Positions 40,739 to 50,559 of a stretch of 64,000 bases of DNA are shown here, one piece after another (the stretch's first letter is position 1; each line of letters starts with the position of its first letter). Under the pieces are notes generated by a model. It was not told where the DNA came from, searched no databases, and saw nothing but the letters and a program-made list of their open reading frames with translations. Made by a program: the position numbers and the translations under genes. The stretch lies in NCBI GenBank assembly GCA_016903675.1, contig JADQBA010000020.1:29587-93586 (forward strand), written 5' to 3'. The DNA is from Stigonema ocellatum SAG 48.90 = DSM 106950. GTDB lineage: Bacteria; Cyanobacteriota; Cyanobacteriia; Cyanobacteriales; Nostocaceae.

Positions 40739-41828
40739 CCTTTACTTCTAAACCTACAGCTTCGGAGATGGAATTTAAGCTGTTTTGTTCTAACTTGGAG
40801 CGCAAATCTTCAAGAATACGGCGTACCATAAGTGGACCTTCATAAATCCACCCTGTATAAACTTGGATAAGGCAAGCACCAGCAGTAATTTTCTCCCAGG
40901 CATCTTCAGGGGTAAAAATGCCACCAACACCGATAATCGGCATTTTGCCCTCGGTTTGCTGCCAAATAAAACGAATGATTTCAGTAGAACGATCGCGTAA
41001 AGGCGCACCGCTGATACCACCCGCTTCTTCCTGAACCGATTTACCTGTCTGGGCAATCATCTGAGTTTTTAGTCCATCCCGGCGGATGGTGGTGTTAGTG
41101 GCGATAATTCCGGCAAGTTGGTAGGTTTTAGCGAGGGAAATAATGTCGGCGATCGCTTCCCATTCCAAATCAGGTGCTATCTTGACAAAAATAGGCTTAT
41201 GTGTAGTATTTTCTGCTTGCAACGCGTCCAAGATAGAACCTAGCATCGCTGCATCTTGAAGCGATCGCAACCCAGGAGTATTTGGGGAAGACACATTGAC
41301 AACAAAATAGTCTCCACAATTCTGGAGTAAGCGAAAACTATTGACATAATCTTTTGCGGCTGATTCTAAAGGTGTTACCTTAGATTTACCTAAATTTATA
41401 CCTATAGGTATTGACAAAGTGAACTCATGCTGAATCTGTGCTAACCGCGACGCCATTGCTTCAGCACCGCAATTATTAAAACCCATGCGGTTAAGAGCAG
41501 CTTTGTCCAAAGGCAAACGAAACAATCGGGGAGGCGGATTTCCAGGCTGTGGGTGAAAAGTGACAGTTCCCACTTCTGCAAAGCCAAAACCAAGGCTAGA
41601 CCAGATAGGAGTTGCGACACCATCCTTATCAAACCCCGCAGCCAAACCCACGGGATTAGGGAAGTTTAGCCCAAACAGAACTTGTTCTAGACGCTGATCA
41701 AATAGACACAAGGACTGCTGTAAGTATTTGTTAACCCAACTAGCAGGTGGGCGATGGCAAGTGTTTCCCAGCCAGCTTAAACTACGAATTGTCTGCCGAT
41801 GTAACCACTCTGGATCTGTTTTTACCAC
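40698..41828 (-). CDS. pyrD: Quinone-dependent dihydroorotate dehydrogenase (class 2)
   Basis: 376 residues from a GTG start. FMN-binding TIM-barrel with NPVGLAAGFDKDG, GFGFAEVGTVTFHPQPGNPPPRLFRL, catalytic Ser in NVSSPNTPGLRSLQ, and GVGGIFTPEDAWEKI. It oxidises dihydroorotate to orotate at the membrane in pyrimidine synthesis, passing electrons to quinone. Two oddities. The N-terminal membrane-association helix usual in class 2 is shortened, because an in-frame TAA lies two codons before the GTG. The C-terminal residues (GNGEWGMGSGE) are translated heptamer repeat. Confidence 0.92.
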   Translation of the reverse strand: MVKTDPEWLHRQTIRSLSWLGNTCHRPPASWVNKYLQQSLCLFDQRLEQVLFGLNFPNPVGLAAGFDKDGVATPIWSSLGFGFAEVGTVTFHPQPGNPPPRLFRLPLDKAALNRMGFNNCGAEAMASRLAQIQHEFTLSIPIGINLGKSKVTPLESAAKDYVNSFRLLQNCGDYFVVNVSSPNTPGLRSLQDAAMLGSILDALQAENTTHKPIFVKIAPDLEWEAIADIISLAKTYQLAGIIATNTTIRRDGLKTQMIAQTGKSVQEEAGGISGAPLRDRSTEIIRFIWQQTEGKMPIIGVGGIFTPEDAWEKITAGACLIQVYTGWIYEGPLMVRRILEDLRSKLEQNSLNSISEAVGLEVKGRGNGEWGMGSGE

Positions 41829-42014
41829 GGTTTATTTACGACTACCATCTTATCTGCGTTCATCTGCTCCGAAGTTCTGTTCGTCGAAGACGTTGGCGAA
41901 GCCATCGCCGGAAGCCGGCGCTCAGACTTCTCTTCATCTGCGGTTAAAATCTTTTATTCAGGGTCTTATTCAGGGCATCTTATATACTAACAAGCTAAAT
42001 TAACAGATAATCAG

Positions 42015-44903
42015 ATGGGGCAGCCACAAAAACAAGACGCCGCCGAACAACAGATCCTTTCTTTAGGGCGCGTCCTCCAAAGCCTGCGGGAAGGGGATGA
42101 TGTTGACGTTCTGATTGAAACTACGATTTCTTATCTCAAAGAGCAGTTTGACTACAGCCTGATGTGGATTGCTTTATACGATCGCCTGAATCATATATTA
42201 TTCGGCAAAGGCGGCATCGCACCAAGTAGCGACACAAGTTTTTTGCAACAAAGATTGGTTCTCAGTCCAGGAGATCTATTAGAACAAGTGGTAATTGAAC
42301 ACCGTCCCTTGGGTGTAGCGGATTTGCGAGCCGAAACCAGGGCTGAGTCATGGCGGGATCTGGCAAAAAAATGCAATATCCAGGGAACGATTATTTTGCC
42401 AATTCGCTATAAAGACCGCTGTTTAGGTTTAGTGCTGCTGGGTTCCCGGCGTTGGGGTTACTTACTAGGTGGTGATGCAAAAGCACGACTGATGATGGTT
42501 TTGGGGGAACTGGGGGCAACGCTTTATCAAATTGAAGTGGATTTGCAGCATAAGCAAACTAGGCGGTCTGACGAGCCGTTGTTGCAATTGCTGGAAAATT
42601 TGCGCAGCCTTAGTAACCTAGAGCAAAAACTAGAAGCAGTGGTGCAAGCCACCCATGAATTTGTTTTGCCCACCCACACAAATATTTACTGGTTTGAGCG
42701 GGAAAGACGCTACTTTTGGCTGAGAGTAAGTAATAAACTACTCAACGTGATATCAGCAAGAAGCAATCACCAACCAGTAGCAGGAATTACGGTGCAGGAT
42801 GTGAGCGAATTTTATTATGCCTTGTCCATGAATCAAATTGTCACTGTTGGGGAAGGGCACAGTTCTCTCAAAAGCAATTTCACGGGTAAACTGCTGCAAC
42901 GCCTGCAAGTGCGCTCACTTTTAGCAGCTCCCATCATCTGGCAAAAGGACTTGCTTGGCTTTCTCGCAGTGGAAGGCAAAGAAGCCCGCATTTGGACGGA
43001 GGCAGACAACAATTTCGTCAAGGGTGCTGCTGGGTTAATCTCCCTGGTAGCACCTAGCGAAGGCATGGAAACCACTATAAAAAAAATTCAGCAAGACACT
43101 CAACTGACTGGTGAAGTTGCCAAGGCTATCTATAATAATGAGGACCTTGAGTCCGTTTTAGGCAATTGTGCGGCGAGAGTTTTGGAGCGACTTCGTGGTA
43201 CGCGGTTTTTACTATTACAGTACGACACTGACCAAAATAGATATCAAATTTTTTACCAAAGCCAACCATACAATAAGAGACCGTTGACATTTGCCCTCGA
43301 TACCCTTAAAGAAGTTGATTTTCAGCTTTTGCAAAATGCACAAGCAGCGGTGGGTATTGAAAACTTAGAGGAAGATTTGCGGTTTTTTAACTGGCGTTCC
43401 GCAATGCTAGCAAATGGCATGCGATCGCTTCTGATTAGTAACTGCGCTCAAGGTCGTACACCAGAAGCGCTTTTGGTCATCGCCACTGAAATCAATCGCT
43501 CTTGGACAACTGTAGAAAAGGAACTGCTGCAAGTTATTAGTCAACAGATTGGTGTGAGTTTCCGTCAATGGCAACTTCACCAACAGACCGAACAGCAGCA
43601 AAAAATATTGCGTAGCTTTCAGCAATGCCTGCGCATTATGGAACAGGCACAGAGTGCTACAGTTGGGTCTGTACAGAAGTTGGAACATGCAGCACTCGAA
43701 CAAATAGCATCTGTTCTCAACTGTCCCCTGGTGATACTGCTATCCTGGATGCCAGGACAGGATGTGGCCCAGATTATACCAGGGGTGATGGCTAATGATC
43801 GGTTTGCAATTGTTGCGGATATACCCATCCCACTCCAAACTGAGGTACTGATTCAGTGGGCGCTTGCCCTAGATGGTCTGTTGACCCTGAACATCAATGA
43901 TTTACCCCCTGATACCAAGAAATGGCTGAATGGTGAAAGCATCGGTCAAATTTTGGTAATGGGATTACGCACCACTGCTCCCAATGAACCTACAGGTGTG
44001 GTGTTGATGGCAGACCGTTTAGAGCGTCAGTGGTCACAACAGAGTCTCAGTGCTACAGAAACACTAGTTTGCCAACTGGCTTGGTCGCGTCGATGGCTGC
44101 AAATTACCCAAACTCTCCAGTCAACAACCACAGAATTACAACAACTTAATTGGTACAAACATCGTCGTCTAGAGGACATTCAAAGAACGGTGGCATTGTT
44201 AGTCGGTCAAATGCATGCTTTGGGAATTCCTGCTAATGAATTGACTCAGATGCGCTACCAGCAACTGCTGCGACAGTTAGACAACACAACTGCTTCCATG
44301 ACTGGATTGCTAAAACTTGAGCAGTGGCAGTTGTATACTCACAAGGATTCAATGCCCATGAGCAGTTTGCTGAAGCGATCGCTCGAAAGAGTTGAAAATT
44401 TACTCAAACAAAAAAAGCTGTGGGTAGCTGTGCATGGTTTGGGACAACCGATAGTGGTAAATGAGTCACACAAAAGCGATTCACTTGTGCCCTATGGCTC
44501 AGAGACGTTACAATCCCACCCTATGACCATCACTGGCGACATTGTGAAAATTGAATTAGTTCTTTATGAATTGTTGGTTGCTGCTTGTCACCGTTCTACA
44601 GGTGTGGGTAGGATTGATATTTGGTGTCGCCGCTTAGATGAGTGTGGAACTGACGGGGATTGTCGTCCAACCTCGCTAGAGGTGTCAATTACAGATAATG
44701 GCATAATTGAACCACAGTTACTGGCAGAGCTACATCAACAGACTCCTAAAGATGTGCTTGCTCCCTCCACCCTCAACCAACCACCAGGTTTACACCTGCT
44801 GATTTGCCAAAACCTCATGCAACAACTGGGGGGAGAATTACATTTCTATCAATTACCAGATGGTCGGGTAGTCAATCGTTTGCTGTTGCCTAATCGTGGT
44901 TAA
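42015..44903 (+). CDS. Multi-GAF protein with degenerate histidine-kinase C terminus
   Basis: 962 residues, no membrane segment. At least three GAF-like regions are visible (about 25-175; 190-345; 370-520), with a fourth divergent one around 540-690 (CPLVILLSWMPGQ). The C-terminal quarter resembles a histidine kinase: a helical dimerisation-like segment (YKHRRLEDIQRTVALLVGQ) and an ATPase-like part with ELLVAACHRS in place of the N box, ITDNGI for the D box and PPGLHLLICQNLMQQLGGEL for G2. The usual HELRTPL His box is absent, so kinase activity is doubtful. It may be a sensory scaffold or pseudokinase. Ligands are unknown. Confidence 0.8.
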   Translation: MGQPQKQDAAEQQILSLGRVLQSLREGDDVDVLIETTISYLKEQFDYSLMWIALYDRLNHILFGKGGIAPSSDTSFLQQRLVLSPGDLLEQVVIEHRPLGVADLRAETRAESWRDLAKKCNIQGTIILPIRYKDRCLGLVLLGSRRWGYLLGGDAKARLMMVLGELGATLYQIEVDLQHKQTRRSDEPLLQLLENLRSLSNLEQKLEAVVQATHEFVLPTHTNIYWFERERRYFWLRVSNKLLNVISARSNHQPVAGITVQDVSEFYYALSMNQIVTVGEGHSSLKSNFTGKLLQRLQVRSLLAAPIIWQKDLLGFLAVEGKEARIWTEADNNFVKGAAGLISLVAPSEGMETTIKKIQQDTQLTGEVAKAIYNNEDLESVLGNCAARVLERLRGTRFLLLQYDTDQNRYQIFYQSQPYNKRPLTFALDTLKEVDFQLLQNAQAAVGIENLEEDLRFFNWRSAMLANGMRSLLISNCAQGRTPEALLVIATEINRSWTTVEKELLQVISQQIGVSFRQWQLHQQTEQQQKILRSFQQCLRIMEQAQSATVGSVQKLEHAALEQIASVLNCPLVILLSWMPGQDVAQIIPGVMANDRFAIVADIPIPLQTEVLIQWALALDGLLTLNINDLPPDTKKWLNGESIGQILVMGLRTTAPNEPTGVVLMADRLERQWSQQSLSATETLVCQLAWSRRWLQITQTLQSTTTELQQLNWYKHRRLEDIQRTVALLVGQMHALGIPANELTQMRYQQLLRQLDNTTASMTGLLKLEQWQLYTHKDSMPMSSLLKRSLERVENLLKQKKLWVAVHGLGQPIVVNESHKSDSLVPYGSETLQSHPMTITGDIVKIELVLYELLVAACHRSTGVGRIDIWCRRLDECGTDGDCRPTSLEVSITDNGIIEPQLLAELHQQTPKDVLAPSTLNQPPGLHLLICQNLMQQLGGELHFYQLPDGRVVNRLLLPNRG

Positions 44904-45082
44904 AATTATCGCGATTGTTAATGACAGCACTTTTCTGAAACCCCTGATTTTAATTATGGGGTTCCCACTCAGCCACCCCCTACCCCCTACACCCTTTTCA
45001 TAAGTTTTCTATCAGTGAAACACACTAGTGATAATTGTCTTCTAAATTACAGAAATAAAGCTCGAATCTCCGCATTATTAAT

Positions 45083-45247
45083 ATGGGACGTGGTCATTCT
45101 AAATCTGACCTGCCTACCAAAATCTGTCCGGTATGTCAACGCCCCTTCACATGGCGCAAGAAATGGGAAGATTGTTGGTCAGAGGTGAAATACTGCTCAG
45201 AACGTTGCCGTAGACGGCGTTCTGATGCAAAAAATGAGACAAGTTAA
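45083..45247 (+). CDS. DUF2256 small zinc-ribbon protein
   Basis: 54 residues, ATG 45083 to TAA 45247. Contains KICPVCQRPFTWRKKWEDCW and VKYCSERCRRRR, a CxxC...C...CxxxC metal site typical of DUF2256. The family is widespread in bacteria and its function unknown, with a likely Zn-bound fold and a basic tail that could touch nucleic acid. It sits 38 bases before the isoaspartyl peptidase gene on the same strand, so they may be co-transcribed. Confidence 0.9.
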   Translation: MGRGHSKSDLPTKICPVCQRPFTWRKKWEDCWSEVKYCSERCRRRRSDAKNETS

Positions 45248-45285
45248 ATAAACCCCTACTGTTACGCAAAGAGTATAAAGGACAC

Positions 45286-46242
45286 ATGAATTTAAAGGTA
45301 CAACCTAAATTAATTATTCATGGTGGCGCTGGTAGTTCCCTCAAAAGTAAAGGAGGAATGGAGGCGGTGCGCCGATCGCTCTATCCAGTGGTTGAAGCAG
45401 TGTATTCTTTACTACTATCGGGAGTAAGTGCCACAGAAGCGGTGGTGCGGGGTTGTCAAATGTTGGAAGATGACCCTTGTTTTAATGCCGGTACTGGTTC
45501 AGTGCTGCAATCAGATGGTCAAATCCGTATGAGTGCTTCTCTAATGGATGGTGCGTCCCAAAGTTTTAGTGGGGTGATTAATGTCTCCCGTGTCAGAAAT
45601 CCCATTGAGTTAGTGCAATTTTTACAAACCTCTCCTGACCGGGTGCTGTCAGATTTTGGCGCAGTTGAACTGGCGCGGGAGTTGCAAATTCCTAGCTACA
45701 ACTGTTTAACTGAGTTAAGACTGCAAGAGTGGATACAGGAGCGTCAAGACAATTTTAAAAGAACTATGGCAGGGGTGGTGGCAGAAGAGGAACTGCTGGA
45801 AACCAGCAATGCCCGACGCGGCACAATTGGGGTAGTAGCTTTGGATACTTATGGAAGGCTATCTGCTGGCACTTCCACAGGCGGTAAGGGATTTGAGCGG
45901 CTTGGTCGTGTCAGTGATTCTGCTATGCCAGCAGGAAATTATGCGACAAAGTATGCAGCTGTGAGTTGTACAGGAATCGGAGAAGACATCATCGATGAAT
46001 GCTTAGCACCAAGAATTGTGCTGCGTGTCACCGATGGTATGTCCCTCAAAGATGCGATGCACCGCACGTTTGCAGAAGCAAGCGAAAACAACCGGGATTT
46101 TGGGGCGATCGCCCTTGATGCCCGTGGTGCGATCGCTTGGGGTAAAACCAGCGAAGCCCTTCTCGCCGCCTACCACGACGGCGAAAAAATGAGCGATACC
46201 CTGGAAATTCCGACTGGGAAAGAAATCGGCTGTTTAATTTAG
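45286..46242 (+). CDS. Isoaspartyl peptidase/L-asparaginase
   Basis: 318 residues. An Ntn hydrolase precursor: IHGGAGS near the N terminus, FNAGTGSVLQSDG, and the autocleavage site ARRGTIGVVALD with the nucleophile Thr180. Self-cleavage before Thr gives alpha and beta chains. It removes beta-aspartyl residues from peptides and can hydrolyse asparagine; in cyanobacteria it also helps degrade cyanophycin dipeptides (beta-Asp-Arg). Ordinary length. The DUF2256 gene precedes it. Confidence 0.93.
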   Translation: MNLKVQPKLIIHGGAGSSLKSKGGMEAVRRSLYPVVEAVYSLLLSGVSATEAVVRGCQMLEDDPCFNAGTGSVLQSDGQIRMSASLMDGASQSFSGVINVSRVRNPIELVQFLQTSPDRVLSDFGAVELARELQIPSYNCLTELRLQEWIQERQDNFKRTMAGVVAEEELLETSNARRGTIGVVALDTYGRLSAGTSTGGKGFERLGRVSDSAMPAGNYATKYAAVSCTGIGEDIIDECLAPRIVLRVTDGMSLKDAMHRTFAEASENNRDFGAIALDARGAIAWGKTSEALLAAYHDGEKMSDTLEIPTGKEIGCLI

Positions 46243-46347
46243 TGAGGAGTTATGAGTTATGAATTATGAATTATGAATTATGAATTAATTCCTAACTCCT
46301 AACTCCCCCACTCCCCCACTCCCCCACTCCCCCACTCCCTACTCCCC
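46243..46347. repeat. GAATTAT then CTCCCCC-type heptamers
   Basis: GAGTTAT and GAATTAT units (46246-46279), then CTAACTC and CCCCCACT units to 46347. Between two convergent genes; the right end touches the glmU stop codon. Confidence 0.88.
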
Positions 46348-47697
46348 ACTCTTCTTCTTCCGCCAATCTGGTTTGAGTACTTGACGGGTACGGGCGATGA
46401 CCAAGCAATCATCAGGGACATCTTCTGTAATTGTGGAACCAGCAGCCACGTAGACATCATCTCCGAGGGTTATGGGGGAAACTAAAACACTGTTGGCACC
46501 TGTGGCAGTGCGATCGCCTATCTTAGTAGGGTGTTTATTCGCACCGTCATAGTTGGCGGTAATTGTACCTGCACCGATATTCACTCTTATTCCTGCCGTG
46601 GTGTCGCCTAAATAGGACAAATGGGCAACGTTAGTCTTATCACCCAACAAGGTGTTTTTTAATTCCACAAAATTCCCTACACGGCAACCCGCACCCACTT
46701 CCACATGACTGCGCAAATGGGCATATGGACCAATGCGGGTTCCTGCTTGCACAATGCTATCGGTTACTACGGAATATAGCACCTTGACATTTTCACCTAA
46801 TTGGCTGTTTTCAATTAAACTTCCAGGACCAATGCGGCTTCCTGTGTGAATGACTGTATTGCCTCGGAGGTGAGTTTGGGGTTCAATAATCACATCCGGT
46901 TGTAATTCCACGGTGTCATCAATAGTGATGCTGGCGGGGTCGATGAGGGTTACACCCGCTGTCATCCATTTTTCTTTGATGCGCCTTTGTAAAATCTCAT
47001 ACGCTGTTGCCAGTTGCAGGCGATCGTTTATGCCGAGAATTTCTTGGTAATCCTGTAAATCTACTGCCATCACTGGTGACAACTGACTCACAGCATCGGG
47101 CAGGTAGTATTCTTTCTGGGCATTGTGCGTCTGCAAATGCGGTAGAACTTTTGCTAAATCCTGCCAGCGGAAGCAATAAATCCCAGCATTGACGCGGCAA
47201 TTTTGTTTTTGGTCAGGAGTGCAATCCCGGTCTTCGATGATTTGTTGTACTATATTTTCAGCATTACAAAAAACCCGCCCGTAACCTTTGGGATCGCTCA
47301 AGTGCGCGGTGAGGATGGTGGCGGCGTTTTGGTGTTCTTGGTGAATTTGCAACAGTTGTTTGAGGGTTTCGGTGCGCAACAACGGCACATCCCCGGACAA
47401 CACCAACAGATCCCCAGTGTAGTCCTCTAGGTAGGGAAGTAATTGCTGGATGGCATGGCCTGTCCCCAATTGTACAGTCTGTTCGACAAACTCAAGACTC
47501 TGAATTGACTGCATGGCTGCTTTCACCAACTCCGCCTGATGTCCTACAATTACCATTTGTCTTGAAGGCGCAAGCGGTCTTGCACTCTCAAGAACTCGTT
47601 CGATTAGCTTGAGCCCACCCAAAGAATGTAAGACCTTGGGCAGGTCTGATTTCATCCGTGTCCCGCGTCCTGCCGCTAGAATTGCTACAATTATCAT
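46339..47697 (-). CDS. glmU: Bifunctional N-acetylglucosamine-1-phosphate uridyltransferase / glucosamine-1-phosphate acetyltransferase
   Basis: 452 residues. The uridyltransferase half begins ILAAGRGTRMKSDLPKVLH, with VLSGDVPLLR and GTGHAIQQ. The acetyltransferase half is a left-handed beta-helix from about 255 (hexapeptides such as TIDDTVELQPDV and GSRIGPGSLIE), ending VNIGAGTITANYDGANKHPT and VYVAAGSTITEDV. It makes UDP-GlcNAc for peptidoglycan and outer-membrane glycolipids. All landmarks present. C-terminal residues KKKSGE border heptamer repeats. Confidence 0.96.
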   Translation of the reverse strand: MIIVAILAAGRGTRMKSDLPKVLHSLGGLKLIERVLESARPLAPSRQMVIVGHQAELVKAAMQSIQSLEFVEQTVQLGTGHAIQQLLPYLEDYTGDLLVLSGDVPLLRTETLKQLLQIHQEHQNAATILTAHLSDPKGYGRVFCNAENIVQQIIEDRDCTPDQKQNCRVNAGIYCFRWQDLAKVLPHLQTHNAQKEYYLPDAVSQLSPVMAVDLQDYQEILGINDRLQLATAYEILQRRIKEKWMTAGVTLIDPASITIDDTVELQPDVIIEPQTHLRGNTVIHTGSRIGPGSLIENSQLGENVKVLYSVVTDSIVQAGTRIGPYAHLRSHVEVGAGCRVGNFVELKNTLLGDKTNVAHLSYLGDTTAGIRVNIGAGTITANYDGANKHPTKIGDRTATGANSVLVSPITLGDDVYVAAGSTITEDVPDDCLVIARTRQVLKPDWRKKKSGE

Positions 47698-47819
47698 ACT
47701 TAGCTATTGGCTATGAGTGAATTGCAATGAATGAAGCTCATTGAATTTCAGTTTAAGCCCATAATAATACGCCCAACCTGCCAACCCTAAACGTAACTTG
47801 GCGACAAATGCTGATCCTT

Positions 47820-49037
47820 CTAGGAGGTAATAAACTCTACAAACTGCTTCAGCAGTTTGGGATTGCGCCAACCGGACTCGGTTTCTTTCGCCATCACGGA
47901 GAGTGCTTCTTCTTTTGTGAAAGATCTTTTGTAAGGTCGTTCACTTGTCAGGGCATCATAAATGTCAATCATCTGAAACACCTGTGCTATGTAGGGAATC
48001 TCATCTCCAATCAGTCCATCCGGATAGCCCGATCCGTCCCAACGTTCGTGGTGATGGCGAATGATCGGTATTACACCCCGCATACTGCGTAATGGCAGGC
48101 AGATTTTTTCTCCTATCAAAACATGCTGTCTCATAATATCCCACTCTTGGGGGGTCAATTTGCCACGCTTGAGTAACACCCCATCAGGAATGCCTATTTT
48201 ACCAATGTCATGGAGATAACCACCCCACATTAAATTCCGAATTTGGGTGTGTGAGAAATTGAGGTATTCACCAAAAGCTTCTCCGAGTTTTACCAAGCGT
48301 TCGCAGTGGTCGCCAGTATTCGGATCGCGACTTTCAATCGCCCCAGCAATGGAAAACAGCACTTGTTCGGCGTGGTCTAAGTCTTCATTCAAACGCTTCT
48401 GTCGCATTAACGATTTCACACGCGCCGCCAGTTCTACACGGTCAAATGGTTTGGTAATAAAATCATCTGCCCCTACTTCAATTCCCCGAATACGCGAGCG
48501 CTTATCATTTAAAGCAGTAATAAAAATCACTGGAATGAGTCTGGTATGCTCATTCTGCTTGAGTAACTGGCACACTTCAAACCCATCTATTCCAGGCATC
48601 ATCACATCCAACAAAATTAAATCTAATTGTTGTTGATTTACAAGTTCTACGGCTGTCGAACCACTGTCTGCCTCTATCACTTCGTAGCCTTCCATTGCCA
48701 ACAGAGCAACAGCAGTCATTCGACTAGCAGCATTGTCATCAACCACTAAAACTTTCGGCACATCTATATCAAAGCCATTTACTCTAGAACCTTTTACTTC
48801 TAGCGTTCTCGAAATCAATGGATTGTAACTTAAATTAACACTCTGTTTCATCCAAGAAGGTGAGACTTCGGTCTTTTCAAGCGTCAGTTCTTGTTGAGAC
48901 AAGTTCAAGGAATACATATTTGCATTTTCCAATGCTAAGGCATGAGTTGAATCGATATGATTAGTTTTGATTGGGGGATTTGAACTATTAGCAACTAGTT
49001 CGCTAGAGCCTGTATGCTTCGACATAGATTGCACCAC
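47820..49037 (-). CDS. Response regulator with HD-GYP domain
   Basis: 405 residues. A poorly conserved 90-residue N-terminal tail is followed by a receiver domain (about 94-212; Asp144 in LILLDVMMPG, Lys196 in TKPF) and an HD-GYP domain (about 220-400) with GDHCERL (His244), HDIGKIGIPD (about 276-285), HHHERWDGSGYPDGL (about 328-342) and DIYDALTSERPY. HD-GYP domains hydrolyse cyclic di-GMP using a bi- or trinuclear metal centre. All landmark residues are present, so it is probably active. No partner kinase adjacent. Confidence 0.92.
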   Translation of the reverse strand: MVQSMSKHTGSSELVANSSNPPIKTNHIDSTHALALENANMYSLNLSQQELTLEKTEVSPSWMKQSVNLSYNPLISRTLEVKGSRVNGFDIDVPKVLVVDDNAASRMTAVALLAMEGYEVIEADSGSTAVELVNQQQLDLILLDVMMPGIDGFEVCQLLKQNEHTRLIPVIFITALNDKRSRIRGIEVGADDFITKPFDRVELAARVKSLMRQKRLNEDLDHAEQVLFSIAGAIESRDPNTGDHCERLVKLGEAFGEYLNFSHTQIRNLMWGGYLHDIGKIGIPDGVLLKRGKLTPQEWDIMRQHVLIGEKICLPLRSMRGVIPIIRHHHERWDGSGYPDGLIGDEIPYIAQVFQMIDIYDALTSERPYKRSFTKEEALSVMAKETESGWRNPKLLKQFVEFITS

Positions 49038-49521
49038 AAATATACTCCCATTTTAAAATAGTTAAAAGTTTCGATGATTTTTTAAAAAAAATTGAATGTC
49101 TTGGATTCTAATTCTTCACAACCCTAACGCCTGCTCAAGCTTGCTATCTTATTGCATGCTTTGCATAAGTTTTTTATTTGTTTCTATAACATCATAAATC
49201 TAGCCATATTTTTTTCCGTATATAATTCCATTATCAACAATTCTTACCAATGTTAAATCAGGTTTTTTACTGATATTTATTAACATAGCATTGAAATAAA
49301 AGGTTTGACTTCCTTTACATTTTAAGTAGGGGGTTTGTAATTTAAAGTTTTGACTTTGAGCTAAGTAGCTACGTGTTTTACCACTATGAGTTATGGAAAT
49401 CATCAAATTATACTCAATGTAGCATTGCACACTTGCTTCTGTCCTAAGTAATTTAGCTCACAAAAACTCATTAACCCACGGTTGGCTATCTGAAAGTGAA
49501 AAAACGTAAAAAATTTTACAT
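49038..49521. other. AT-rich intergenic region with a doubtful small ORF
   Basis: 484 bases between two same-strand genes. A 76-codon minus-strand frame (49200-49430) is the only notable item. A TTGCATGC-rich stretch lies at 49150-49170. No RNA gene or repeat element is recognised. Confidence 0.4.
49200..49430 (-). CDS. Doubtful small hypothetical ORF
   Basis: 76 codons, AT-rich. The C-terminal half (MLINISKKPDLTLVRIVDNGIIYGKKYG) looks somewhat protein-like, but there is no recognised family, no clear ribosome site and no conserved context. May be a remnant. Confidence 0.25.
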   Translation of the reverse strand: MQCYIEYNLMISITHSGKTRSYLAQSQNFKLQTPYLKCKGSQTFYFNAMLINISKKPDLTLVRIVDNGIIYGKKYG

Positions 49522-50427
49522 TTATTCTGCCTGGCTTTTGCAGAGCCACCGTTTGCGCCAACGAGAGGTAGGCTCTAGGGAACAGGCTTGTTGCTCTAGT
49601 TGACGCCGCCTAAGTATGATATCAGCAGGATCGCTCAATTCTGGATCGCGGTAGGGAATGGCAGCACGAGTGAGCAAATGTTCTTTTTCTGCCTGCGAGA
49701 GGGAGAGCGCTCTTGCTCCTAGATCCTCCAGTTCCTCTGCCTTTACAAAGGCTGCTACCGTACCAGGCGATCGCCTTCCCACTGGTGGTGTGGAACCTAT
49801 TTGTAACCCTGCTGCTAGAAAAGCCGTGCGTACAGCAGCAGCACAGGAATAAGTTGCAAGGGTGCCTTCTTCATCTAGCGAGAGTGTAACTTTTTTAATA
49901 AATTCAACAGTCCATAAGTGAGGACACTGAGGTGGTGAAAAAGGATCGAGAAAAATTGCATCGGCTCGAAAATCAGACACGTTTACTAGTTGAATCGAAC
50001 TTCTTGCATCGCCAATGAATAACTTCGCCGCACATCTTTCTGTTTGCGCTTGATGCTCAAAAGCCAGCTGGTTCAAAATCTGGGTATGCTCGCACCCCCA
50101 ACTGTCGAATAAGTTATGGGCGATGGCCGCTTGTGGAACAGCTGCATTCACTTCTAAACCAATGACTTCTACATAACAGGTGGGATTCACCGCCCAAATT
50201 GTCTGCAAAGCTGCTGCTGTGTTGTATCCTAGCCCATAACAAACATCCAACAGCCTTAACACTGGTTTGTTGGCTTTCTTTGCTAGTTGAGTCGGAACCA
50301 CAAACTTGAAAAAACTCTCCTGACGTGCTCCATAATGGCTGTGAAAAGATTCAGCAAACTCTTTGGAAAAGAAGGTAAAAGAGCCATCTGCTGTTGCTTG
50401 TGGTGTAAAATTATCAAAATCTGTCAT
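49522..50427 (-). CDS. mnmD: MnmD-like tRNA (5-methylaminomethyl-2-thiouridine) methyltransferase
   Basis: 301 residues. SAM-dependent methyltransferase related to the N-terminal half of MnmC: DGSFTFFSKEFAESFHSHYGARQES, then the glycine loop LLDVCYGLGYNTAAAL, VIGLEVN, FIGDAR and the catalytic-region AIFLDPFSPPQCPHLWTVEFI. It methylates the wobble uridine of certain tRNAs. The oxidase half of MnmC is absent, as in cyanobacteria and plants. A C-terminal Arg/Trp-rich tail (RWRKRWLCKSQ) is present. Divergent from the sulfurtransferase gene. Confidence 0.9.
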   Translation of the reverse strand: MTDFDNFTPQATADGSFTFFSKEFAESFHSHYGARQESFFKFVVPTQLAKKANKPVLRLLDVCYGLGYNTAAALQTIWAVNPTCYVEVIGLEVNAAVPQAAIAHNLFDSWGCEHTQILNQLAFEHQAQTERCAAKLFIGDARSSIQLVNVSDFRADAIFLDPFSPPQCPHLWTVEFIKKVTLSLDEEGTLATYSCAAAVRTAFLAAGLQIGSTPPVGRRSPGTVAAFVKAEELEDLGARALSLSQAEKEHLLTRAAIPYRDPELSDPADIILRRRQLEQQACSLEPTSRWRKRWLCKSQAE

Positions 50428-50559
50428 TAACAGTAAAATCGGTAACTGTACGGGCGCAAGGCCGCAGCGCCCCTACTAATAACTGTACGTCCCCAAGGCA
50501 ATTGCCCTAACAACTTTACGGGCATATTGCAAGTAGCCCCTACTAACAACTAACAACTA

